Positions 23,820 through 31,665 of a DNA stretch of 64,000 nt are shown in pieces (the stretch's first letter is position 1; every line of letters starts with the position of its first letter). The position numbers and the translations under genes were made by a program. The DNA comes from an uncultured Oscillospiraceae bacterium (GTDB lineage Bacteria > Bacillota > Clostridia > Oscillospirales > Ruminococcaceae): positions 21,166 to 85,165 of the forward strand of contig CAKSEE010000006.1 in the NCBI GenBank assembly GCA_934446455.1, read 5' to 3'. Below the pieces are notes generated by a model. It worked only from the letters and a program-made list of their open reading frames with translations, did no database searches and was not told the origin of the DNA.

Positions 23820-24251
23820 ATGAAAATATCTACCAAGGGGCGCTATGCCCTGCGTATGCTTTTAGACCTTGCCCAGCATTCCTCAGAGGGATACATCGCC
23901 CTCAGGGATATAGCCGAGCGGCAGGGAATATCCAAAAAATACCTTGAGCAGATAGTGCCGCTGCTCAACAAAGCGGAGCTTCTGCGCACCAACCGCGGCT
24001 ATCAGGGCGGCTATGCGCTTTCAAAGGACCCGTCGAAATACACCGTGGGCGAGATACTGCGCGTGACGGAGGGCAGCCTGTGCCCAGTGTCCTGCTTGCA
24101 GGTAGAGCCAAACGACTGCCCGCGCCGCGCCGACTGCCCCACGCTTCCCATATGGGAGGGGCTGTACAGAGTGGTAACCGAGTATCTTGACGGCATAACG
24201 CTTGCGGACATTATGGACAGCACAATGGCAGGCAACGACTTCTGCATCTGA
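23820..24251 (+). CDS. Rrf2-family (IscR-like) transcriptional regulator
   Basis: 143 residues starting MKISTKGRYALRMLLDLA, the standard Rrf2 opening. The ATG at 23820 is preferred over 23814 because AGGAG is 9 nt rather than 3 nt upstream. The winged helix (about 10-65) includes IAERQGISKKYLEQIVPLLNKAELLRTNRGYQGGY. The sensor part has four cysteines in CPVSCLQVEPNDCPRRADC (about 91-110), compatible with an iron-sulfur cluster as in IscR. mnmA follows after 10 nt. It probably senses Fe-S status or cysteine supply; its targets beyond its own promoter are not visible. Confidence 0.9.
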   Translation: MKISTKGRYALRMLLDLAQHSSEGYIALRDIAERQGISKKYLEQIVPLLNKAELLRTNRGYQGGYALSKDPSKYTVGEILRVTEGSLCPVSCLQVEPNDCPRRADCPTLPIWEGLYRVVTEYLDGITLADIMDSTMAGNDFCI

Positions 24252-24261
24252 GGGGGCTGCT

Positions 24262-25350
24262 ATGGAAAAGGCACTTATCGCAATGAGCGGCGGCGTGGAC
24301 AGCTCCGTGTCCGCAGCGCTCATGAAAAGGGCGGGATACGAGTGCATAGGCGTTACTATGAAGCTTCACACCGAAAGCGACGCCGTATGCACCGAAAAAT
24401 CCTGCTGCACCGCAAAGGACGCTGAGGACGCGCGGAGCGTATGCGCAAGGCTCGGCATGAAATACTATGTGTTCAACTTTACAGACGACTTTGAGCGGCA
24501 GGTCATAGGGCGGTTTATCTCCGCCTATGAAAACGGCTTTACGCCAAACCCCTGTATAGACTGCAACCGCTATATGAAGTTCGACAAGCTGTTCCGCCGT
24601 GCGGAGGAGCTTGGCTGCGGCTTTATCGTGACGGGGCACTACGCGCGCACCCGGTACGACCCGCAGAGCGGCAGGTGGCTGCTTAAGCGCAGCAAAAACC
24701 CGGCAAAGGACCAGACCTACGTTCTCTATGCGCTCACGCAAAGGCAGCTTGCGCACACAAAATTCCCGCTCGGGGAGTTTTCCGACAAGGAGCAGGTGCG
24801 CGCCCTCGCCGCAGAAATGAACCTGCTCAACGCCGACAAGCGCGACAGTCAGGACATATGCTTCGTGCCCGACGGCGACTACGCCGCGTTCATCTGCCGC
24901 CACACGGGGCGCGAGTACCCCTGCGGCAGTTTTATTGACTCCGCGGGGAACGTCCTCGGACAGCACCGCGGCATTATCCGCTACACAATAGGACAGCGCA
25001 GGGGTCTGGGGCTGTCCTTTCCGCAGCCCATGTACGTGTGCGCAAAGGACATTGCCCGCAATACCATAACCCTGGCGCCCGAAAGCGAGCTTTATTGCAG
25101 CGCGCTTTTCGCTGAGGACTTCAACTGGATTTCGCTCCCCGAGCCCCCGCGCGAGCCGCTGCGCGTTACCGCCATGACGCGCTATCACGCAAAGGAAGCC
25201 GCTGCGTTCGTCTGCGCGGACGAAAACGGCAGAGTGCGCGTGACGTTCGACTCCCCGCAGCGCGCCGTGTGCGCAGGACAGGCGGTGGTGCTTTACAGCG
25301 GGGATACCGTTGTGGGCGGCGGCACGATTACAGCCGTGCAGAAGGCATGA
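24262..25350 (+). CDS. mnmA: tRNA 2-thiouridylase MnmA
   Basis: 362 residues. Uses ATP and persulfide sulfur to make 2-thiouridine at U34 of Lys, Glu and Gln tRNAs. PP-loop AMSGGVDSSVSAAL is at about residues 6-19; the catalytic cysteines lie in GFTPNPCIDCNRYMKF and SQDICFVPDGDY; the C-terminal beta-barrel follows from about 270. The start at 24262 is set by GGGGG upstream and by homology (MEKALIAMSGG). It normally follows iscS/nifS-type genes; here it is paired only with the Rrf2 regulator, so the sulfur donor is encoded elsewhere. Confidence 0.95.
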   Translation: MEKALIAMSGGVDSSVSAALMKRAGYECIGVTMKLHTESDAVCTEKSCCTAKDAEDARSVCARLGMKYYVFNFTDDFERQVIGRFISAYENGFTPNPCIDCNRYMKFDKLFRRAEELGCGFIVTGHYARTRYDPQSGRWLLKRSKNPAKDQTYVLYALTQRQLAHTKFPLGEFSDKEQVRALAAEMNLLNADKRDSQDICFVPDGDYAAFICRHTGREYPCGSFIDSAGNVLGQHRGIIRYTIGQRRGLGLSFPQPMYVCAKDIARNTITLAPESELYCSALFAEDFNWISLPEPPREPLRVTAMTRYHAKEAAAFVCADENGRVRVTFDSPQRAVCAGQAVVLYSGDTVVGGGTITAVQKA

Positions 25351-25366
25351 TACACGAAACAGCTAT

Positions 25367-25394
25367 GCGGCGCTTCCGTTTGTGGGAGCGCCGC
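25367..25394. terminator. Hairpin between convergent mnmA and DUF378 genes
   Basis: GCGGCGCT / AGCGCCGC with extra CC/GG pairing and a GTTTGTG loop. The stem is strong but no T run follows on either strand, so termination efficiency is uncertain. Confidence 0.5.
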
Positions 25395-25401
25395 AGCCGT
25401 G

Positions 25402-25602
25402 TTATTCCGTAATTGCGGAATTCTTTCTGAAAAGCAGCGATATGCACCACGCGGCGGAAAGCGCCACGAGGATATATACAATGCGGCTTATTATAGACGC
25501 AGGACCTCCGAACGCCCATGCTACAAGGTCAAACCGGAAAATACCGACAAGCCCCCAGTTAAGCCCGCCTATTATCAGCACGATAAGTGCGGCAATATCC
25601 AT
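25402..25602 (-). CDS. DUF378 small membrane protein (YuzA-like)
   Basis: 66 residues from ATG 25602, preceded by AGGAGG at 7 nt. It contains the DUF378 hallmark IIGGLNWGLVGIFRFDLVAW (about residues 10-30), then IVYILVALSAAWCISLLF, giving two transmembrane helices. Function is unknown in all organisms. It is monocistronic and convergent with mnmA; a perfect palindrome lies in its upstream region at 25639-25656. Confidence 0.88.
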   Translation of the reverse strand: MDIAALIVLIIGGLNWGLVGIFRFDLVAWAFGGPASIISRIVYILVALSAAWCISLLFRKNSAITE

Positions 25603-25638
25603 TTTCGTTCCTCCTTTCGCGCAATAACGCGTTTTGCG

Positions 25639-25656
25639 GGACATAATGATATGTCC
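25639..25656. promoter_or_regulatory. 18-bp palindrome upstream of the DUF378 gene
   Basis: GGACATA / TATGTCC with an ATGA centre, a perfect 7-bp inverted repeat about 37 bp before the start codon. The position fits an operator over the promoter or start site; no known regulator motif is recognised. Confidence 0.5.
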
Positions 25657-25757
25657 TCATGCTTATTGTGCGCGCGCCGCAGCTCATTATTTCGGGGAGT
25701 TTATGGGCGGTCGTTCGGAATTTTTTGAAAAAATTTTTGAGAATTTGAAAAAAGCCC

Positions 25758-25786
25758 TTGACAAATCGGGGAGAATGGTGTAAAAT
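25758..25786 (+). promoter_or_regulatory. Promoter of the tRNA operon
   Basis: Perfect TTGACA (25758-25763), 17-bp spacer, TAAAAT (25781-25786), 54 bp before tRNA-Val. Confidence 0.88.
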
Positions 25787-25840
25787 ATAAAAGTCGTTAA
25801 GCGAGAGCATCGAAAGCGGTGGTATCGCCGGTGATAACAC

Positions 25841-25916
25841 GGAAGTTTAGCTCAGCTGGGAGAGCATCTGCCTTACAAGCAGAGGGTCATAGGTTCGAGC
25901 CCTATAACTTCCACCA
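25841..25916 (+). tRNA. tRNA-Val (TAC)
   Basis: 76 nt including encoded CCA. Acceptor GGAAGTT/AACTTCC, D-arm with AGCTCAGCTGGGAGAGC, anticodon stem TCTGC/GCAGA with loop CTTACAA giving anticodon TAC, T-arm GGTTCGAGCC. Confidence 0.96.
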
Positions 25917-25918
25917 AT

Positions 25919-25995
25919 GGCCTGGTAGTTCAGTTGGTTAGAACGCCGCCCTGTCACGGCGGAGGTCGTGGGTTCGAGTCCCATCCAGGTCGCCA
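25919..25995 (+). tRNA. tRNA-Asp (GTC)
   Basis: 77 nt with encoded CCA. Acceptor GGCCTGG/CCAGGTC (one G-T pair), anticodon stem CCGCC/GGCGG with loop CTGTCAC, discriminator G. Two nucleotides after tRNA-Val, so it is co-transcribed. Confidence 0.96.
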
Positions 25996-25999
25996 TTAT

Positions 26000-26075
26000 G
26001 CGGATTTAGCTCATCTGGTAGAGCGCCACCTTGCCAAGGTGGAGGTAGCGAGTTCGAGCCTCGTAATCCGCTCCA
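26000..26075 (+). tRNA. tRNA-Gly (GCC)
   Basis: 76 nt with encoded CCA. Acceptor GCGGATT/AATCCGC, anticodon stem CCACC/GGTGG with loop TTGCCAA. Last of the three co-transcribed tRNAs. Confidence 0.96.
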
Positions 26076-26089
26076 TAGATATATAATGA

Positions 26090-26119
26090 AAGCCCCGATG
26101 TTCGTCGGGGCTTCGGTTT
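26090..26119 (+). terminator. Terminator of the tRNA operon
   Basis: AGCCCCGA / TCGGGGCT stem with a 6-nt loop, followed by TCGGTTTA. The U tract is short, but the position 15 nt after tRNA-Gly is apt. Confidence 0.7.
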
Positions 26120-26197
26120 ATTGAAAACGCCGGAATTGCAAAGCGAATTGACCACAGTCAATCGGAGAGTCAAAAAACAAAAGAATATTCAGGTCTG

Positions 26198-26229
26198 ACC
26201 CGCCCTGCCGTTCAGCAGGGCGGGTTTTT
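26198..26229 (+). terminator. Second strong hairpin with T run between the tRNA operon and purD
   Basis: Perfect 11-bp stem ACCCGCCCTGC / GCAGGGCGGGT followed by TTTTC. It either backs up the tRNA terminator or ends a short RNA from 26120-26197, where no open reading frame is visible. It lies downstream of the convergent purD. Confidence 0.75.
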
Positions 26230-26290
26230 CGACAATCTGACATCGAGAAAAGCTCAGAGCTTCACTCGGTGTTTCTCCTGCAATAACGCT

Positions 26291-27571
26291 TTACTTAAGT
26301 GCCGCCAGCGCTCTCGCGCCGATATCCGTGCGGTGGTGTTCCTTTTCAAAAGAAATGCCGCTTACAGCCCTGTACGCCTTTTCGAGCGCCTCGCTTAGCG
26401 TATCCGCCGCTGCGGTAACGCCAAGGACCCTGCCGCCCGCCGTCACGAACACTCCGCCCTCGAGCTTAGTGCCTGCGTGGTAGACATACGCCCCGTCCGT
26501 CTGACCGTTTTCATCAAGGCCGCTTATGGGTTTGCCCGTTTCGTATTTTTCGGGGTAGCCGCCGCTCGCCATAACAATGCACGCGCAGCTCTTTTCACTC
26601 CACTTTATGTCGAGGTCTGCGAGCTTCTCCTCGCGTACCGCGTCCATGATGTCCACAAGGTCCGTTTCAAGCAGGGGCAGCACCACCTGCGTTTCGGGGT
26701 CGCCAAAGCGGCAGTTGTACTCGATTACGCGCGCGCCGTTGGGAGTAAGCATAAGCCCGAAGTACAGGCAGCCCTTGAACGGCCTGCCCTCAGCCTGCAT
26801 TGCGGCAATGGTAGGCTTGAATATCTTCTCCTCGCACTCACGCTGAAACTCCTTTGTATAGCAGGGGTTGGGCGCTACCGTGCCCATGCCGCCCGTGTTG
26901 AGCCCATTGTCGCCGTCGAGAGCGCGCTTGTGGTCCATGGAGGACACCATGGGCTTTACCGTCCTGCCGTCCGTAAACGCAAGCACCGTTACCTCGGGGC
27001 CCGTCATAAACTCCTCTACTACTATCTCGCTGCCGCTCTTGCCGAACTTGCCGTCAAGCAGCATGGAGCGCACCGCAGCCTCCGCCTCGGCAAAGTCCTT
27101 TGCAATAATAACGCCCTTGCCGAGCGCCAGCCCGTCGCACTTTATTACGGTGGGGTAGCTGTTCTGCGCCTTTATGTAGGCTATCGCCCTGTCGGCGTCC
27201 GTAAACGTTTCGTAAGCCGCGGTAGGTATGCCGTACTTCTTCATCAGCGCCTTTGAGAACACCTTGCTGCCCTCGAGCATCGCGGCGTTGGCGCGCGGGC
27301 CGAACGTCTTAAAGCCGCGCTCCTCCAGCCTGTCCACCATGCCCATTACAAGCGGGTCATCGGGCGCTACGAATACATAGTCGGGGCGAAGCTTCTCCGC
27401 AAGCCCGATTATGCCGTCAATGTCCGTAGCCTTTACGGGAAAGCACTCCGCAAGGCGCGAAATGCCGCCGTTGCCGGGCGCGCAGTAAAGCTTCCCCACA
27501 CGCTCTGAGCGCGAGAGAGCCTTTATTATCGCGTGTTCGCGTCCGCCGCCGCCTACTACCAGAATATCCAT
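26291..27571 (-). CDS. purD: Phosphoribosylamine-glycine ligase
   Basis: 426 residues. ATP-grasp enzyme of purine synthesis that joins glycine to phosphoribosylamine. MDILVVGGGGREHAIIKAL opens the N-terminal domain; GPRANAAMLEGSKVFSKALMKKYGIPTA begins the ATP-grasp part; EEFMTGPEVTVLAF, DHKRALDGDNGLNTGGMGTVAPNPCY and EYNCRFGDPETQVVLPLL are diagnostic. Length is typical. It is the last gene of the prkC-rsgA-thiN-purD segment, away from other pur genes. Confidence 0.95.
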   Translation of the reverse strand: MDILVVGGGGREHAIIKALSRSERVGKLYCAPGNGGISRLAECFPVKATDIDGIIGLAEKLRPDYVFVAPDDPLVMGMVDRLEERGFKTFGPRANAAMLEGSKVFSKALMKKYGIPTAAYETFTDADRAIAYIKAQNSYPTVIKCDGLALGKGVIIAKDFAEAEAAVRSMLLDGKFGKSGSEIVVEEFMTGPEVTVLAFTDGRTVKPMVSSMDHKRALDGDNGLNTGGMGTVAPNPCYTKEFQRECEEKIFKPTIAAMQAEGRPFKGCLYFGLMLTPNGARVIEYNCRFGDPETQVVLPLLETDLVDIMDAVREEKLADLDIKWSEKSCACIVMASGGYPEKYETGKPISGLDENGQTDGAYVYHAGTKLEGGVFVTAGGRVLGVTAAADTLSEALEKAYRAVSGISFEKEHHRTDIGARALAALK

Positions 27572-27596
27572 GTCGTCCTGTTCCTTTCGTCTGCCT

Positions 27597-28265
27597 TTAT
27601 TTCTCCGCGCGCTCCCTGTCGGGGCGCTCGGTCACAGTCATTACCATAAGAGTGCCGCTGTGCGCGGTTATTTCCGCTATGGGCGCGCTTACCTCGTTGC
27701 TGACGCCAAGCGGGTAGTACGGGAAAAGCTCGGCGCGGTCGAGCGGGTACTTTACGCCCGTTTCGCTCGCCACTGCATTCCCGCCGAACGCGAACACCGA
27801 CAGATACCCGTCGAAGCGCTCTATCCACGCGGTTTCGTCCCGCAGTAAGAATATGCGCTCGCGCTCGCCGAAAATCTCCGCCCTTATGCCGCGCATCCGC
27901 AGGCTGTAAAGCATTTGCAGGTTCGCCGCGGAGTGGTCCGCGCGCCCGCCAAGCGCGCAGAAGAACCGCAGCTCCGTGCAGCCGCGCTCTATCGCTATCT
28001 CGGCTGCAAGCCATGCGTCCGTCACGTCCTTTTCAGCGGGAACGCGCACGCGCTCCATACCCTCGGGCGGCATTATGTGCGAGCTGTCAAAGTCCCCCGC
28101 CGCGATATCGGGCGTTATTCCCGCCGCAAGCGCAAACTCCAGCCCCCTGTCGGCGGCTATCACAAGCCCGCGCACGTTCTCCGCGTCAAGCGCGGACGGC
28201 CCGCCGCAGATTATTGAAGCTGTGCGGCGCACGTTTTCGCCGCGTATGCCGTGACTGACTTTCAT
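27597..28265 (-). CDS. thiN: Thiamine diphosphokinase
   Basis: 222 residues. Converts thiamine to thiamine diphosphate. Family features: ICGGPSALDA, AADRGLEFALAAGITPDIAAGDFDS, the DVTDAWLAAEIAIERG catalytic block and ALGGRADHSAANLQML. The C-terminal beta domain ends with LMVMTVTERPDRE. In Firmicutes thiN often precedes spoVM/rpmB; here purD follows after 25 nt, and spoVM lies elsewhere in the window. Confidence 0.92.
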   Translation of the reverse strand: MKVSHGIRGENVRRTASIICGGPSALDAENVRGLVIAADRGLEFALAAGITPDIAAGDFDSSHIMPPEGMERVRVPAEKDVTDAWLAAEIAIERGCTELRFFCALGGRADHSAANLQMLYSLRMRGIRAEIFGERERIFLLRDETAWIERFDGYLSVFAFGGNAVASETGVKYPLDRAELFPYYPLGVSNEVSAPIAEITAHSGTLMVMTVTERPDRERAEK

Positions 28266-28269
28266 TGCG

Positions 28270-29226
28270 TTACTCCCAGTCCTTTATTTTGCTCGCTTCT
28301 TCGTACATTCTGAGATAGCTGTCGTAGCGCGAGCGCGCGATAAGCCCCTGCTCCACCGCCTCGCGCACGGCGCAGCCCTTCTCCCTGACGTGCGCGCAGT
28401 CCGCAAACATACACTTCTCCTTGTACTGCCGAAACTCCCTGAACGCCTCGTCAAGCTCCTGCTTCGGTATGCGGCAGTAGCGCTCGGTGTCCACCGTGGA
28501 AAATCCCGGCGTGTCCGCGATATAGCCGCCCGCAAGCCTGTACATCTCCACCTGCCGCGTTGTGTGCCGCCCGCGCCCGAGCTTTTTGCTTATGTGCGCC
28601 GTTTCAAGCGCAAGCTCGGGGAACAGCACGTTCAGCAGGCTCGACTTGCCAACGCCCGAATTTCCGATAAACGCTGTAGTCCTGCCCTCGATAAAGCTGC
28701 GCACCTGCTGCGCGCCCTCGCCTGTGGTGTTGTCAACGGTGCAGGTCTTTATGCCGAGCGAGCCGTATAGCTCAGGCAGCTCCCCCGCGCCGCAAAGGTC
28801 GGTTTTGGTGAACGCTATCATCGGCTCTATGCCCGCCCTGTCCGCTATGGCCGTAAGCTTGTCGAGAATAAAGCGGTTCGGCGCGGGCTGAGTGCAGGAG
28901 TTCACGAAAACCACGCCGTCAAGGTTGGCGAGCGGCGGGCGCACAAGATAGTTGCGCCTCGGATATATCCCGGTTATCACGGGCTCAGCGCCCTGCTGCA
29001 CGCAAACGCGCACGTTGTCGCCCGCGCAGGGCGAAATGCCGTCGCGGCGGAATATCCCGCGCGCAGCGCAGCGCAGCGGCTCCTCCGAGGGGTCGCCGTG
29101 GGCGTCCACATAATAAATGCCGCCAACGGCCCTGATTATTTTCGCGTCAAACTCTTCCGCTGAGATAAGGGACACCTCCACAACAGTACGAACAGCCGCG
29201 CGGAACGTTCCCGCGCCGCGCGGCAT
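28270..29226 (-). CDS. rsgA: Ribosome assembly GTPase RsgA
   Basis: 318 residues. Checks maturation of the 30S subunit. An N-terminal OB-fold (about 20-90) precedes a circularly permuted GTPase: G4 FTKTDL comes before G1 GNSGVGKSSLLN and G3 DTPGFST. The C-terminal zinc finger is CMFADCAHVREKGCAVREAVEQG (Cys, Cys, His, Cys). The start is uncertain: ATG 29226 has no clear ribosome binding site but lies 6 nt past the kinase stop, so coupling may suffice; shorter GTG starts exist about 15-18 codons in. Confidence 0.93.
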   Translation of the reverse strand: MPRGAGTFRAAVRTVVEVSLISAEEFDAKIIRAVGGIYYVDAHGDPSEEPLRCAARGIFRRDGISPCAGDNVRVCVQQGAEPVITGIYPRRNYLVRPPLANLDGVVFVNSCTQPAPNRFILDKLTAIADRAGIEPMIAFTKTDLCGAGELPELYGSLGIKTCTVDNTTGEGAQQVRSFIEGRTTAFIGNSGVGKSSLLNVLFPELALETAHISKKLGRGRHTTRQVEMYRLAGGYIADTPGFSTVDTERYCRIPKQELDEAFREFRQYKEKCMFADCAHVREKGCAVREAVEQGLIARSRYDSYLRMYEEASKIKDWE

Positions 29227-29232
29227 ATCATC

Positions 29233-31461
29233 TTATTCTACGGGAATTCCGCCCGGACGCTCCTCCGATGTGTCGGCGGTGCTGCCGGCGTTATCCTCCG
29301 TGCTCTCGGTCGTGTCAAAGCTTTCGCTCGTGTCGAAGCTCTCCTCCGTGGTGGACTCGTCAACAGGCGTTCCCTCGAGGAGCATATCGAATATCTTTGC
29401 ATTCGAGCTTACGATAGAAGCGGGGTTCTTGTCGCCGTCAAACGTTACGTCAACCTCCGCATATGTGCCCGAAAGCCCCGTAAGGTCGGACGTTACAACG
29501 ACTGCAAGCTGCTTTATCTCGTCCTTTACGCCCGTTACCTTGCACTTTATCGACTTGCTTGCAGACAGGCTGATGTCGCGCGTTTCGGTTGCGTCCTCAA
29601 GCAGCACGCCGTCGATGTAATACTCGAACGTGAACTTGCCCGTCGCCTTCTTCGGTATCGTGAGCGTTACGGTTCTTGTAAGCTCGGGTATCTCGCCGCT
29701 GCTTACCTTGAGAATTACCTCGGTGTTGCGCTCTACCTGCGTATTGGGCTCAATGTCCTGCTCAAGGACGATGCCCTTCTCCTCCTCGTCGGTGTCCACC
29801 CACTCGGGCTTTGCGATAAGGTGGTACTCGTTGCAGCGCTTAAGCACGTCCTCTATCGGCATTCCAACGAACTTTGGCATATACATTACCGTATCCATCG
29901 GCCCCATGCTTACAACAAGCACTACTGTCGAACCCTGCGGCGCCATTTCGTGCGCCTCGGGTATGGTGCGGATAACGTGGTCCTTGTCTATCGTGTCGTC
30001 CTCGACAAAGGTAGTGGATACCTTGAAGCCGTCCTTGCGAAGCTGCTTTTCCGCAGCGTCCGCGGTACGGTCCGTAAGGTCCTGTATCTCTATTTCCTTG
30101 ATACCCTTGCTTACCTTAACCTTGACGGTAGCGCCTACCTTGAGCTTTCTGCCCTCAACAAAGTCCTGATAGAAAATCTCGTCCTTGGTAACGGTGCTCC
30201 ACTCCTGCTCCGCCTCAAGATTGATGTACTGCGAATAATTTGCGACAGCCTGGTTCCATGTAAGACCGATAAGGTTCGGCATAAGGAACTCGTCGTCGTC
30301 AGTAAGGCTAATCTGGCTCGAGCTGTCCGAAACGCCGAAGATGGACTCGATGTCGCTTGGCGTTTTATTGAGCTTTGTGGACACAAGCACAAGCACAAGG
30401 AACACCGTGGCGATAACGAACGCCGTTCCCACGGCAAAGAGTATCGGAATCAGCGGGGAGCGGCGTTCCTCATACTCGTCCTCGTCATCATCGTCCTCGT
30501 ATTCGTCGTCCACATCGTAGTCGTCCTCGGGCTCGTATGCTTCCTTCCTGCGGCGGGGACGCTCCGCGGCGCTCTCGTCGGCGTACTTTGCAGTGCCGTC
30601 AGCGGAGCTGTACTTGTAGTCGAACACTATCCCGGGATTCTTCTTGAAGTCCTCAAGGTCCTTTATCATCTCGCCCGCCGTCTGGTAGCGGTGGGACGGC
30701 TCCTTTGCCATTGCGCGCAGAACTATCTGCTCAAGTCCCTCGGGTATGGTGCTGTTAAGCTCGCCGGGACGTCTGGGCACGCTCTGCATATGCTTAAGCA
30801 CTATGGACATGGGGCTGTCGCCGTCAAACGGCTTCCTGCCCGTAAGCATTTCGTAAAGCACAACGCCCACGGAGTAGATGTCGCTGCGCTCGTCGGTGAT
30901 GTCGCCGCGCGCCTGCTCGGGGCTTATATAATGCACGGAGCCTATGGTCTTGTCGGACATGGTCTTGTTGTTTTCGCGGTTGAAGCGCGCAATGCCGAAG
31001 TCCATGACCTTGATAGTGCCGTCGCGCAGCAGCATTACGTTGGAGCTCTTGACGTCGCGGTGGACTATGCCCCTGTCGTGCGCGTGCTGGAGCGCGCGGA
31101 GAATCTGCACGGTGAAATGCACCGCGTCCCTCCACTTGAGAAGCCCCTGCTGCTCGATGTAGTCCGTGAGCGTTACGCCGTCAACGTACTCCATAACGAT
31201 GAACTGCACCTTGTCAGTAAAGCCAACGTCGTATATCTTTACGATATTCGGGTGCGAAAGCAGGGCGATGGCCTTGCTCTCGTTGCGGAAGCGCCGCAGG
31301 AACTCGTCGCTGCCCGCAAACTCGGTCTTGAGTATCTTTACCGCAACAATGCGGTCCTCCTCAAGGTCCTTTGCGCGGTAGATATCCGCCATGCCGCCGA
31401 CACCGATAAGCTCGAGAAGCTCATAGCGTCCGTCCAGCTTCTTTCCGATATTGCTGTCCAT
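29233..31461 (-). CDS. prkC: PASTA-domain Ser/Thr protein kinase (PrkC/PknB)
   Basis: 742 residues from ATG 31461 (MDSNIGKKLDGRYELLELIG); two upstream ATGs have no better ribosome binding site. The kinase domain (about 10-270) has GVGGMADIY, the VAVKIL lysine, VHRDVKSSNVML, DFGIARFN and SPEQARGD. An acidic Asp/Glu/Tyr-rich juxtamembrane stretch precedes the transmembrane helix (IPILFAVGTAFVIATVFLVL). Three PASTA repeats follow (DEFLMPNLIG, KEIEIQDLTD and MYMPKFVGM starts), then an extra beta domain and a Ser/Thr/Glu-rich tail. It senses muropeptides or lipid II and controls wall synthesis and, in spore formers, germination. The PrpC phosphatase is encoded just upstream, but a separate promoter lies between them. 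Confidence 0.95.
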   Translation of the reverse strand: MDSNIGKKLDGRYELLELIGVGGMADIYRAKDLEEDRIVAVKILKTEFAGSDEFLRRFRNESKAIALLSHPNIVKIYDVGFTDKVQFIVMEYVDGVTLTDYIEQQGLLKWRDAVHFTVQILRALQHAHDRGIVHRDVKSSNVMLLRDGTIKVMDFGIARFNRENNKTMSDKTIGSVHYISPEQARGDITDERSDIYSVGVVLYEMLTGRKPFDGDSPMSIVLKHMQSVPRRPGELNSTIPEGLEQIVLRAMAKEPSHRYQTAGEMIKDLEDFKKNPGIVFDYKYSSADGTAKYADESAAERPRRRKEAYEPEDDYDVDDEYEDDDDEDEYEERRSPLIPILFAVGTAFVIATVFLVLVLVSTKLNKTPSDIESIFGVSDSSSQISLTDDDEFLMPNLIGLTWNQAVANYSQYINLEAEQEWSTVTKDEIFYQDFVEGRKLKVGATVKVKVSKGIKEIEIQDLTDRTADAAEKQLRKDGFKVSTTFVEDDTIDKDHVIRTIPEAHEMAPQGSTVVLVVSMGPMDTVMYMPKFVGMPIEDVLKRCNEYHLIAKPEWVDTDEEEKGIVLEQDIEPNTQVERNTEVILKVSSGEIPELTRTVTLTIPKKATGKFTFEYYIDGVLLEDATETRDISLSASKSIKCKVTGVKDEIKQLAVVVTSDLTGLSGTYAEVDVTFDGDKNPASIVSSNAKIFDMLLEGTPVDESTTEESFDTSESFDTTESTEDNAGSTADTSEERPGGIPVE

Positions 31462-31591
31462 GTAATTTATCCGCCGTTTCTCCATACCGTGATATATAAG
31501 GCGATACGCGCACAATTTTCCCGCGGAACCGCCATAACACGCCGCGCGCCGTATGGAAGCGCAGGGCGCAGAATTTCATGCTACACTGTAA

Positions 31592-31620
31592 ATAATAACA
31601 CTAAATTGCGCAAATGTCAA
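31592..31620 (-). promoter_or_regulatory. Internal promoter before prkC
   Basis: Minus-strand perfect TTGACA (31615-31620), 17-bp spacer, TATTAT (31592-31597). It gives prkC-rsgA-thiN-purD their own transcript with a leader of roughly 125 nt. Confidence 0.85.
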
Positions 31621-31665
31621 CAACATATCGTATTCTGTAATTAAATTGTAAATATTTGCACCCGC

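Noticed and set aside
25787-25840. GGTGGTATCGCC in the tRNA operon leader resembles the T-box antiterminator core
   Set aside because: The leader is only about 54 nt, with no stem I, specifier loop or terminator, and the downstream genes are tRNAs.
29821-31644. 607-residue plus-strand frame opposite prkC
   Set aside because: It is the complementary shadow of the kinase gene and crosses its promoter.
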